A stretch of DNA of 64,000 nt from Sabethes cyaneus. Lineage: Eukaryota; Arthropoda; Insecta; Diptera; Culicidae. The stretch spans positions 138,669,907 through 138,733,906 of the forward strand of contig NC_071353.1 in assembly GCF_943734655.1 (NCBI RefSeq), given 5' to 3'. This document shows positions 11,512 to 23,200 of this stretch, piece by piece. The notes beneath the pieces are model-generated. The model made no database searches. It was given only the letters and a program-made list of their open reading frames with translations, and was not told where the DNA came from. Both the position numbers and the translations under genes were made by a program. The number at the start of each line of letters is the position of its first letter. The first letter of the stretch is position 1.

Positions 11512-13124
11512 ACCTTTGTTATACCATCTCATTTGTCATTTGAGTTAGAATTCGACACGCCTTCGGAACATAATTCAACTTTTATAACACTATGGTAGTT
11601 ATCATCAATACATATGCATGTCTATTTAATATACTGATAAATTTGTATATTTCAAAGGAATCAAAAATGTCTTCCTTTTATTTGTAATGTGTTCTTTTGA
11701 GTTAATGGCGGGGTCGCATTCTGGGGTTTGGTTTAAGTTAGAAACTGGCCGTTTTCCTGGATGTATTCAGAACGTTCCTACAACGTGTCCGGCTGTGTGG
11801 CCAATGTAATCCTGGATACTTTATATGACGACAAATAAACTACTTTTTCAATTTTGAGTACTTAAAGATGTCACATGTTGCATTTTAGTTCAATTCAGAA
11901 ACTGATCCCAGATCCGGAACATTCCCGGACGTGTTCAGATGTGTCCGAACGTGAACATTTTATACGACCAATGGTCTAGTTTTGCAATTTCGAGTACTTG
12001 GAGGTGTCGCATGACGGGATTGTTATGATTCAAGGTGCTTCTATGTTCGAGTTTCATATATTCTGGAACTTTTTCCGGACATATCTTCGGAACCTTACAT
12101 CCGATCTAAATCTAAATATCTAAATTGTGACGTAGCCGCTTTCCGATATCTCAATTTTTCAATTTTCGCTGCATTTTTTAAAAAAATCGGTTCACTTCGC
12201 AACCAGTAAGAGGTAGATAGTTACTGTGTACAGCAAAGTTGCTCATTTTACTGTGTTCTACAGCTTTTGTGGAGACACTGTACTTTTTTGGACGCATTTA
12301 AAAAAACAAAAATTTGCAACACCCTAATAGGTAGATTTACGGTCACCCTAATAGTGTAGAAAGTTGCGCCATATTTTTTAAATAAACTCTTCCAAAGACA
12401 CACCACCTGGGAAATTAAGCATTTTTGCGCAAGAGCACATGATCGCGTTTTTTTCTATTTGGTTCATATCAGTAAAGTTTGCTTAAATAATTTCATCAAT
12501 GTTTTTTAAATAACTTTTGACTGGCCAATTCTAATAAGATTTAGCAGATATTTTCACAGTGTTAAGGTATCTCGTTTGATACTAAGATAATTGAAATCTG
12601 ATTAATTATCTGGTTAAAATGATGAATAACGTTATGATTATGAATAATTGTAAATTTTATTATGCTGTACACGACTGCTCATAACTTTCAAATTAAACAT
12701 CCAATCAAAAAACAAATCAATAGTGATCTATGAGGCTATGTTACCTACCAAATGAGACTAATAGCGAATAAATCGGTTTGGCCATCTCTGAGAAACGTTC
12801 GACTAACTGACACCTTGAAAAAGCACATTTTTAAGCATAACTTTTGAACCGCTTTATTGTTTTCGAAAAAACTCTCCCAAAAAATTTGCAGTAGCAAGAG
12901 CCTTCATTTGATACTAAAATTGTTGAAATCGGTTGAGCGGTTCCGGAGAAAATCATGTCACGCAATTTTTACATTTTTGCTTATAACTTTTAAACAAAAT
13001 GTCGGACCACAAAACAGTTCAATAGTGATCTACAAGGTGATAACACCTTTCAAATAAGCGTAATAGCAAAAGAATCGGTTCAGCCATCTCCGAGAAACAG
13101 ACGACTAAAGTCAAGCGTCACATA

Positions 13125-13187
<63 letters not shown>

Positions 13188-13296
13188 ACATTGCTCAATT
13201 CGTCGAACCTTATCGATTGGTATATGTGACACGGCCCTCCGGGCCTCGGATCAACTTCGTGTTTTTCGACCAATTTTGTTATAGTATAACAAAGGT
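11512..13296. mobile_element. Non-autonomous element with internal tandem units and 13-bp inverted ends
   Basis: ACCTTTGTTATAC at 11512-11524 is the exact reverse complement of GTATAACAAAGGT at 13284-13296. Inside are about three diverged units of roughly 130-150 bp at 11700-12110, sharing TTGAGTACTT and CCGGACGT-type blocks. After these come repeated segments around GCCATCTCTGAGAAACG and a (CA)n tract. Related pieces in opposite orientation occur at 55.4-56.2 kb. No transposase and no clear target duplication. Confidence 0.55.
13121..13184. repeat. (CA)n microsatellite
   Basis: About 60 bp of almost pure CA dinucleotide near the right end of the tandem-unit element. The position suggests the microsatellite belongs to the element. 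Confidence 0.95.
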
Positions 13297-13299
13297 AAA

Positions 13300-13845
13300 A
13301 CCATGCGGCATTGTTGACGGCGAATGGTGATGGCATGCTATGGGATCCACCATCTACATTAAGGTGAAATTAGTCGTCATCGATTCTACAAATTTTCAAA
13401 GTAGTTTATTGCCCCTTTTATGACTATTTAGACTACTGTGATAATCATTTAATGCAACGTACCGCATTTGGCACTGTTAATCTGACACTACAAAGGCTTT
13501 AAGTTTAATCAACTTCTGAGTTTGACTTAATTTTCCTTCTTATCCTTCTTTTTCACTTCATTTTCCTTGAGCGAAATCGTGTGCGAGATTCGACTGTGAT
13601 AATCGTGTAAATCGGGGTAGTCTAAATAGAGGCAAATGTCGCAATATTTTGTTTGAAACAAAAATATTGTTCATGAAAATATATTCGCTGTGCTCAGATT
13701 GGCAAGAAAAATGCAGAGAATACATTTCTATAATCAGAACCCCGCTTTTGGGCCCTAAAACTACTTCTGAAATTGGGTTCTCCGGGCTCCGGCGAAATGT
13801 TAATGACTGCTAATTTCCCGTTAAAGCGCGATGAACAACATCTCG
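13300..13845. other. Intergenic DNA, nothing recognised
   Basis: AT-rich sequence between two repeats. No coding or structural signal found. Confidence 0.4.
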
Positions 13846-13849
13846 CGCA

Positions 13850-14077
13850 ACATGTGAAAAGGGCCTATCTGTAAATTAGAAATATTCTTCGTGTCTCCTC
13901 TCTTACGTTTATCATGGCATTCCAATGCAGTTTTCCCTAACCAATAGCTGGCTAATAACGTCAGCTACAATTTCATGGAAAATTAGCATATTCAAGTGCA
14001 TTTGCACCGCCGTGATAAGCGAAAGAGAGGAGACGCGAAGAGATTCTCTCGTTTACAGATAGGCCCTTTCCACATGT
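13850..14077. mobile_element. Palindromic MITE
   Basis: The arms ACATGTGAAAAGGGCCTATC (from 13850) and its inverted partner ending at 14077 match imperfectly over at least 70 bp. Both arms include GTCTCCTCTCTT and TTATCA. The 228-bp palindrome is typical of a foldback-type MITE. No target duplication recognised. Confidence 0.65.
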
Positions 14078-14680
14078 TACTCTAGAACTGTTAATTGCTG
14101 TGATGGTAAAATTTCTGGCGTAGTAATTTGCACTGGGGTCGGGTTCACGGCGGAAAATTCGTGAATCTTGTGGAACACGATACACTCCGGCTAAACCAAA
14201 GGGTTAAGTGGATTCGTCTTCAGAACGGAGTTGAAACCGACTTTCAAGGAAACAAAGGTGATGCTGCACCTTTTCTTACTAGTTTATCAACTTCAGAGTA
14301 TTGAGTTATTTCGAGACACGCTTGTATCAATGCACCAAATTGCCGTTCTGAATCATTTTATGCAGGACAAAGTCGACCAAAATCAAATATTTGTTTGACG
14401 AATTGTCATCCAATTGCCAAAATCAAACTGCCGATACAAAAATTAATAATAAATTTATTATCCTAAATATTCCAAACAGCACTGTAGCGGTAGCCAGCAT
14501 CTCGGACCAATTTATTATGTCATAATTTCCATACGAGGTAATAAAATCGATAAGATACACCTCTCAAAAACAGTACTGGCAGACAGACGGTAGGTATTCA
14601 TTTCTAGTACCGTTATCAGTGCTGCTCTCACATCCATCACCCGAGGGGATTTAAATATTCTCTCATCAGCATCGCAGCGA
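14078..14680. other. Upstream region of sphingomyelinase B
   Basis: No repeat or gene recognised. It probably contains the regulatory DNA of the downstream gene. Confidence 0.4.
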
Positions 14681-14683
14681 GGC

Positions 14684-14723
14684 TTTAAGACACCCGAACA
14701 ACAGCTCGTTGTCATTCAGTTGG
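14684..14723 (+). promoter_or_regulatory. Candidate core promoter of sphingomyelinase B
   Basis: CTTTAAGA at 14683-14690 sits about 30 nt before an arthropod initiator ATTCAGTT (14714-14721). This leaves a leader of about 66 nt before the ATG at 14784. Motif-based only. Confidence 0.35.
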
Positions 14724-14783
14724 GATCGAACGTTTGTTGAAGTGCTTCGAGGCCTGAGACCTTTCAGGACCGGTGTGTAGAAA

Positions 14784-16849
14784 ATGACGAGGCAACTCTC
14801 CATTGCATTTTTGGTTCTGATAGTTTGCCTGACTATCAGTGGGACACAAGGTAAAGCTTTCGTCGAAACAGGCAATTCTATTTGTAAGACCAGCGGTAAT
14901 TCGGCATGTGAAGATGCAACGGTCGAAGTGGAGGTCGGTGAGTTCTGTTTGATTTGTCGGGATTAATTTTTTATTAACAAAAGTGATCGATTTGTGACAG
15001 AAAAATATTTAACCGAGTTTCTGGAGGAGTTCAAACACCACCAGGCCACCGGTGTGAGTTCAACGAACTTCGTTCGACTGCTGGATCTTATCAAGTCCAG
15101 TCAAACTAAAATTACTCTGAATGAGATGCCCAACGCAAAGAATAAAAAACTGTGCCTGCAGTGTTTATCTGCTAGTTACACGTTTCTGGAAATCTACAAA
15201 GAAATGGAAAATAAGGAGAGACCTGTTCTGGTCAAACTAGCGAAGGACATTTGTAATCTTTTCAATATGAAACCCTTCGTTTGCGAAGGTCATGTCGAAA
15301 TGAACGCAGATTTGATTCTGTACATGCTGGAACAGCTGGATACACTGCCAACCGTGCAAAGGATTTGTGAAATTACCTATCAGGGTGAAAACTGCGTCGC
15401 TACCGGTTCGGATGTTTTCAACGATCGATACCCTGCGGTCGACATCAGCCCATCCGACAAGGCTCTGCAATCATCCAAACCGACGGCGGTCACTCATTAC
15501 ACCGAGCAGCCGCTGACCATCGTTCATCTGACCGATATCCACTACGATCCGGAATATACGGTCGGAGTCAATGCCGATTGTGGTGCCGGGACGTGCTGTC
15601 GGGCTCTACCGGACCTTGAGCCGGCCGATTCGAGTAACGCTGCTGGGTACTGGGGAGATTATCATGCCTGCGATACCCCGTGGCATGCCGTCGTCGATGT
15701 GTTGGACCAAATCCGAGCCCAACACATTCACATTGATGCAGTTTATTTTACCGGCGATATCATTCACCATTTCACCTGGAATACTACACTGGAGACCAAC
15801 ATTGATGCTATGCAAAAGATTTACCGTCTACTGAAGGAACGGTTTGCCGGAATTCCGGTTTATCCCGTGCTCGGAAACCACGAAGCTCATCCGTCGAATA
15901 TATATGCTCCGCACGAGGTTCCTGATGCATTGAGTTCCAAATATCTGTACGATCTAATCACTGAGGAGTGGAATGATTGGCTTCCGGATGATGTTAACGA
16001 TACTCTCGCCGAAGGCGGTTATTACACCGTGTTGAGCCCGCTTGGACATCGAATCATTGCCCTCAACAATAACTTCTGTTTCAACTATAATCGGTGGCTG
16101 TTCATCACCGATAGCTATTTCACCAAACAGCTTCAGTGGTTGAACGATGTTTTACTTGCCGCGGAGGATGCAAACGAAAAAGTTCACATACTTGGGCACT
16201 TGCCATCGTACGATAACTACTGCTATCTCGGCTGGACCCGAGAGTACCGCCGAATTGTGGAAAGATTCGCTCACATCATCGAGGGTCAGTTCAACGGTCA
16301 TTCCCATGTTGATGAGTTCAATGTTTACTACAAGAAAAGCGATCCTTCCGCGGCGGTTAACGTGGCCTGGAATGGTGGCTCTACTACGGCGTTCTCAGAA
16401 CTAAACCCAAACTACAAGGTCTTCTACGCTGACCGAACGACCTTTGTAAGTTCAATTATTATACTCTATGAAGGGACAACTTATTTCATTTCTTCTCCCC
16501 ACAGGAAATCCTTGACCAAGAATCGTGGATGTACAATCTAACCGAGGCCAACCAGCACCCGGACCGCAAACCGGCTTGGTTCAAAGCTTACACCTTCAAA
16601 GAACACTACGGTTTGGCAGATCTTAGCCCGCAATCCTTGGATGGGCTTTTGCAAAAATTTGCCCGCTCTGAAGCGGACCTGCTGCAGTACTGGAAGCTGA
16701 AGCAGAAATATGCCGATCCACTGATGGCAGCCGGTTGTGACGCCGATTGCCTCCGGGAGACTTTCTGCGATATAGCCCGGTCCGAGTACGGGGACGATGC
16801 CGCTTGTGAACGGCTCCTTGCCGAGGCGACGACTGGTTCCCGCAATTGA
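14784..16849 (+). CDS. Acid sphingomyelinase paralogue B (sphingomyelin phosphodiesterase 1-like)
   Basis: Three exons with GT-AG introns and matching phases: 14784-14937, 15001-16445 and 16505-16849, giving 647 residues. The signal peptide is MTRQLSIAFLVLIVCLTISG. A saposin-type domain (CxxC at LCLQC) precedes the metallophosphatase domain. Metal ligands are D230 and H232 (DIHYD), D304 (TGD), N344 (GNHE), H451, H485 and H487 (NGHSH). The C-terminal domain with cysteines follows (CDADCLRETFCDIA). Length and order match the acid sphingomyelinase family, which hydrolyses sphingomyelin in lysosomes or after secretion. No defects seen, so this is probably the functional copy. Its two introns match introns 1 and 4 of paralogue A. 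A poly(A) signal lies about 147 nt after the stop. It converges with CRHBP downstream. Confidence 0.94.
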
Positions 16850-16995
16850 AACACTCGATGGCTTGTCAAAGTTAACATTCATTTTTGCTTTATTTTTCTG
16901 AAGTTCACTACGCATGATGCTGATGTGTGTTCCTGTGCCTGTTTTTGTTTTAAGTTTAATTCACTTTAATTTTATGTAGATTTTGGTACACCTTA

Positions 16996-17001
16996 AATAA
17001 A
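16996..17001 (+). terminator. Poly(A) signal of sphingomyelinase B
   Basis: AATAAA 147 nt after the stop codon, followed within 12 nt by a GT-rich downstream element (GTGTGTTTTGTTTG). Good match to a 3' end. Confidence 0.7.
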
Positions 17002-17214
17002 TATCGGCTCGTGTGTTTTGTTTGTTTTTCACTTGCATTTTTGCTGTTTTCCCTTTTTTTGGTCAAGAAAAAGTTAGACGCAGTAGGAAAGCAGGTAATT
17101 CTTAAACCTTTAATCAGAGTAATCTGCACATTAATTTTCTCCTATTTATACCAAATAGTTCGTAGCCTACGCAATCGACCAAGAAACAGCGAGATCATAT
17201 TTTCTTTTGTTTTT

Positions 17215-17220
17215 TTTATT
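17215..17220 (-). terminator. Poly(A) signal of CRHBP
   Basis: AATAAA on the minus strand, 50 nt after the CRHBP stop codon at 17270. The 3' ends of CRHBP and sphingomyelinase B therefore face each other about 200 bp apart. Confidence 0.6.
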
Positions 17221-17269
17221 CACTATTTTACAAATTCTGTGTGTACTGCCTTCTGTTTACCGACGGCGC

Positions 17270-20200
17270 TTACTTCCTCTTCTTCCGCCTCATGTCACAG
17301 AGAACGGTGGCCAGCGGGATGTCGCTTTCGTCCGCTAACCGAACGGCAATCATCGCCTGGTTTGCGTATCTTCCGCTGGAAATGAGCCGAGCCGTCGATG
17401 TGCCGCAAAAAATTGCCTGCTCCGGACCGAGCTCACCGCTTTTGCCACATACCGAGCTCGATAGGTCCATGCTGGTCGAGTCCAGCCCAGTCGAACCGCC
17501 AATGTCCAGTTTATCCGCCGAGCCCGGTCGATCGCACTGGGAACAAGAAATAGAAGAAAATAACACATGTTGGATTTTTTTTTGCAAACACATGTTAAGT
17601 GGAAAAATGAATGACCTAAAGTAAATTTAAAATCAACAATAAACAACAAAAATACAGAAAGTAAAAAGAAAAAATTGGAATCCAACATCATTTGACCTGC
17701 AATAAAAATTATGAAACAAAAATACAGAGATAAAATGAGAATTTAATTTGAAATAAGTTTGTGATTTTAAATTTCTTAATGCTTATTTTTGATTTTTATT
17801 CATTCGCTTTCTGGTTTCTGCTAATTGTTAATTTTTGTTGTTCATTTTAAAAAATAATTTAAAACATTTGCCTCCTTTTTACCTACTTTTCGCATCCTTT
17901 TTGCATTTTTTGGTTCCTATTTGTTTCTTTTTCACCACCTTCGTTTTGTCAACAAGAATCCCTTCTTTTTAAGTTTTTGATATCCTTTTACTGTCTTTAT
18001 TGTCCCTTTATTGTCTTCTTTTTGTTTCTTTGTCTCCTTATTTTTGTTTCTTTATCGCCTTATTTTTGTTTCTTTTATATTTCCCCTTTTGTCTTTTTGC
18101 CCTAGTTCTTTTGTGTATGTTTTTCTTGTATTTATGTCCACTTTGCCTCCTTTTATCTCCTTTTTGTTTCCTTCTTGTGTCCATTTTGACTCTTTGTTAT
18201 TCATTTTTATCTCATTCATGTTTCTTTTTCGCATCCTTTTTGTCTCCATTTTGTCTTCTTTGTGTCTACTTTCATATGTATTTGGTCTCCTTTTTGTCTC
18301 TTTTCTAATTCCTTTTTATCTCTTTTTTGTCTTCAATTTCTCTCCTTTATGTCTCCTCTTTGTCTTTTTTAAACTTTTTTCTGTCTTCTTTTTATCTCCT
18401 ATCCTATCCAATGTCCTATCTGTCCCCTTTTTGTCCCTTCTTGGGTTCTTTTTATTTCGTTTTTGTCACTTTTTTGTCCCCTTTTTATCTCCATCTCATC
18501 CTTTTTTGTCTCCTACCTGTTTCCTTTTTGCCTCTTCTTTGACATCAGACATCAGAGAAGACATCAATTCTTTTGCCTTTTTTGCTACCTTTTGTCTCGT
18601 TTTAATCTACTTTTTCCCCCCTCTTTGCATCCTTTTTGTCTCCTATTTGTTTTCCTTTTTCTTTTTTGTCTCCGTTTTGTATCCTTTGTTAGCTATTGGT
18701 TTTTTCTCCTATTCGTTCCTTTTGTGTCTTTTTCGTCTCTTTTTTGTTTCTCTCTTTCCTCCTTTTTCTCTCTTTTTTGTCTTTTTTGCCTCCCGGAGTA
18801 AACCCCGTTTTGTCTACTCTTCGTCTCTTTTTAAAATCTTTTCTGCTTTCTTCCTATCTCCTTTTTGTCCACATTTCGATCCTTATTGAATTCTTTTTGT
18901 ATCTTTTTTGTCTTCCTTCGATCACCTTCTTGTATCCTCCTTTTCTCCTTTTGGCTTCTCTCTTTTTTGTTTCATTTTTGTCTCTTTTTGTGTATTTTTC
19001 GATTATTTTTTGTCTCCATTATGTCTGCTTTTGCTTGTTTTTGTATCCATCTCCGTTTTATCTCCCTTTTATCATCCTTTTGGTTCCGTTTTGTCTCCAA
19101 TTTATCTCCTTTTTGTTTTCTTTTTGTTTCCTTTGTGTTTCATTGTTTCATTTTGTCTATTCTGAAGACAAAATGGAGATATTACAGAGATAAAAATAAG
19201 ATAAAAAAGAATTTCATTTTTATCTCTTTTTTGTCTCCTTTTTGTATCCTATTGTCGCTTTTTTAAACCTTTTCTGCCTACTATCTATCTCCTTTCTGTC
19301 TGCTTTTTGCCCCTTCTTAAGTTCTTTTTGCCTCGTTTTTTATCACTTTTTTGTCTCCTTTTTATCTCTTTCTTGTCTGTTTTTTATCCTCTTTCTGTCT
19401 CCTTTTTGGCACTTTTTCTCTCCTATTTGTCTCCTACTTGTTTCCTTTTTGCCTCTTTTTTTCTTTTTTTAGGTTCTTTATGTCCTTTAACCCCGTGTAC
19501 AGCAATCGGGGCCTGCCACAAAAGACGATCATTAGGACTGTCGCAGTGGCCTTTTAACCCAATGGCCTTCTGGCATACAAAAAAATGTCCTTTAACCTCC
19601 TTTTTCCGTTTTGTTTCTTTTTTTGTTTCCATTTTGTCCCCTACCTGTCTGCCTCTTGTGTTCTTTTTCTCTCTGCTTTGTCTCCATTTTGTTTACTTTT
19701 TATGTCCATGTTAGCCCCTTTTTGTCCCCTCTTTTCTCCTTTTTATCTTCTTGTTTTTAGAATTTGGTTTTTCATTATCGCCTCTTGATGTTAATTTTTC
19801 TGACTTTTGCGTTTTACTATTTGTTCTTTGCTCGTTACTTTTTAGTTTTTGCGCAACATTTTTCGCTTTTTGCCGATTTGAAATTTTACCAATTTTTACT
19901 TGATTCCAATCTCTTTGCTTAGTTCTGTATTCTTTTTAGCTTCTCATGCATCATGTATATATTTTCCTTCTTTGTGCTTCCTTTTTGCTGCTTTCGTTTT
20001 TCATGTTTCATTTTACTGCTCTCTGCTGATAATTTTTTATTTTAAATTTTTAAATTTAAATTTCTTTAGTTCTTTTGTTCTTTAGAATGAAGAATCAATA
20101 ATGAAGAATGAAGAATGAAGAATGAAGAATGAAGAATGAAGAATGAAGAATGAAGAATGAAGAATGAAGAATGAAGAATGAAGAATGAAGAATTAAGAAT

Positions 20201-23200
20201 GAAGAATGAAGAATGAAGAATGAAGAATGAAGAATGAAGAATGAAGAATGAAGAATGAAGAATGAAGAATGAAGAATGAAGAATGAAGAATGAAGAATGA
20301 AGAATGAAGAATGAAGAATGAAGAATGAAGAATGAAGAATGAAGAATGAAGAATGAAGAATGAAGAATGAAGAATGAAGAATGAAGAATGAAGAATGAAG
20401 AATGAAGAATGAAGAATGAAGAATGAAGAATGAAGAATGAAGAATGAAGAATGAAGAATGAAGAATGAAGAATGAAGAATGAAGAATGAAGAATGAAGAA
20501 TGAAGAATGAAGAATGAAGAATGAAGAATGAAGAATGAAGAATGAAGAATGAAGAATGAAAAATGAAGAATGAAGAATGAAGAATGAAGAATGAAGAATG
20601 AAGAATGAAGAATGAAGAATGAAGAATGAAGAATGAAGAATGAAGAATGAAGAATGAAGAATGAAGAATGAAGAATGAAGAATGAAGAATGAAGAATGAA
20701 GAATGAAGAATGAAGAATGAAGAATGAAGAATGAAGAATGAAGAGTGAAGAATGAAGAATGAAGAATGAAGAATGAAGAATGAAAAATGAAGAATGAAGA
20801 ATGAAGAATAAAAATTAAGAATAAAAAATGAGAAATGGGAAATGAAAATTTCAAAGCAATTGCAAAATTACACTTACATCATAATTGACGCCATCCTTGC
20901 GTTCGCCCACATCTACTCCAACGACTGACATCACCGCTGGAAAGACTGCCGTCAGCGAGCAGTTCCGATGTTGGCCGTGATTTTTCAGTGTATAAAATGG
21001 AGCTACTCCTTCTGCCATAATGTTGCAAGCTGAAAAAACCATTTTTCATTAATTCCTTTCACAACAACATCCAACCCAAGCGACTCACGGTCGGGATTAT
21101 GGATGTACCGAACCGAAACCACAAACGAACCGCTGATCGGTATCCGGTACTGTACCAGAGCCGCATTTTGACTGGACCGAAATGCTTTCCGAACCGGTTT
21201 GAATGGCCACAGCTTGGGATCGTTGCAGAACTCCTCGATCCGTTGCTCCATGCTCTTGGGATGATCGTGCTCCGTGGGAAAGTACATTCCATTCAGCTCC
21301 CACCCGTCGACGAAGGACATCAGCCCGCCCAAATCGCAATTAACGTCGACGTGCTTGATGCTGACTTCCACTATCTTGTCCGGGTCAGTCACGAAATACA
21401 ACCCACACACGTCCATGACCGGGGCCACGCTCAGGATGTCGATAAGTCGTCCATGCTTGGGGGCTGCGACTATCGGTGCCGTTTTCTTGAAGAAGAATTC
21501 ACCCTCTTCCGATGTGACGTGCATGCAATCTATAATATGCAAAAATAGTGCTCTGAAAGTATCGCTGATAAGCTTCATTCACAATTTTAACTTAGTAAAT
21601 CCTTATTTAAATTTCATTACCCACTCCAAGTTTGATTTTTCCGAGAATTTGTTTAAAATGCTAATAAACCATAAACATTCTTTTCATCCCTACGAAGAGG
21701 CATTATGCATGAAATCTACATCATCCTCAAGTTGCTTGCAGAAGACACTTGTTGTGCCCCCATGCTTCGGTCGGAAACTTTTTTTTTCGGGCTGACACAA
21801 TGATTATTGAAATCAACCAAAAGCCTTCTTGGCAATAATGAAATGTATTCAAATCAAATTTAGCGATTCTATGCATAGTGAGAGTGACTGACTGACTGAC
21901 TGACTGACTGACTGCCTGTCTCTGCATCTGGCAGCTTCAAGTGGCAAGCCTAGGTCCTGGCCCCAACTGGGTTGTCTGTTGTCTTTTCAATTCTAGCGTG
22001 CGATAAGCTTGATAAAAATTACATTAACATTTAGATTCTGTCACACTTTACACCGGGCCGACGTCGCGCGCCATCATGCAGCGGAAAATCACGGATTACA
22101 CACAATCCGCGCTGACCCGAAGCAAGTGCTTCACAGGCCAAAACATGACGAGTCAGAGGGAGATAAATTTTTAAAAACGTTCTTGTGATGGGTGCGAAAC
22201 AATATGTGCGTGCGTGCGTGCGGACTTGAAGTTCAAGTTGAAGATTTTATTCTCGCTTTGTTAACAAGCGGTGAAACCCGCTGAGAGGAAAACTGCAATT
22301 GAGATTGACTTAATTATACACATAAGTGAAGAGATTTAATAACAAAGCACAATAGGAACATAAGTGATGTTAGTATATTTTAATCCTAACAAGTACTTTC
22401 ATGTAATATGTGTAAAATCACTTCACTTTCTGTTTTCTTGAGCAGCTTTTTATCCACATGGGATGTACGTATTATTATTTTATCAAATTAATAGAGCTCA
22501 TAGTTCTTCGATTCCTCTTTACTATTAATATGAACGTTTTTGGTGCAATTTTTCTTTCCACGATTGTTCACTTAGAACTAAAGCATCTGATTGCTATCAT
22601 GCATATTAAGTTATCAGCAGTGATATAGCATTTCAAAAGTTTTCGCGAGACTTTTTACGCTACATACAGCCAACATTCCAAAACCATTACACAGGTGCAT
22701 ATTAGGTATCGTAAAACATTTGCTTGAGGCGCCTCCTTAAAGGGTACTGTACTTATCATAGGAGAATTTAAGTCACCAAAGTTTTTATTCGATAGAAAAA
22801 CTGAGAACTTTGAACATTTGTTTGAAATAATGCAGCAAAGTAATAAATACACTTTTTCACTTAAATAAATTCCTTCATGTTAAATTCTATATTACCCACT
22901 GAATCCCCTTGACGCCTGGAGGATTCTTCATTAAACTTGGCACATATGTTCATTAACATAAAATAATCATTGCAAGGGGTTGACAGAAGGGCGGCTGGCT
23001 CTTACAATGAGGGAGGAAGGTTCAAATGGGTGAAAGGGCACGTTTCTCTTATATTTGGACGGATAGCCTTTCTTTTGGACCGATTTCTTTCTTTCTGGAC
23101 CAATAGATTTTCTCGCTTTAGCGGGATTGCCAAAAAGAAGACATATTTACAAGTAGCTGATGGATAACGGGGAGAAGGAGAGCTGTCAAACGGAGTAGAC

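Noticed and set aside
13118..13336. Cys/Val repeat peptide frame
   Set aside because: Read-through of the (CA)n microsatellite.
18000..19270. Several plus-strand frames rich in Phe/Ser/Leu (up to 292 codons) resembling membrane proteins
   Set aside because: Products of the polypyrimidine tract; no splice sites, conserved motif or balanced composition.
20066..20854. 262-codon minus-strand frame of FFILHSS heptapeptide repeats
   Set aside because: It is the translation of the (AATGAAG)n satellite. A 7-bp unit without stops is open by arithmetic, and it lies in a CRHBP intron.
22074..22172. Short plus-strand frame beginning MQRKITDYTQSALTR
   Set aside because: 32 codons, no homology recognised, no splice context, inside a CRHBP intron.
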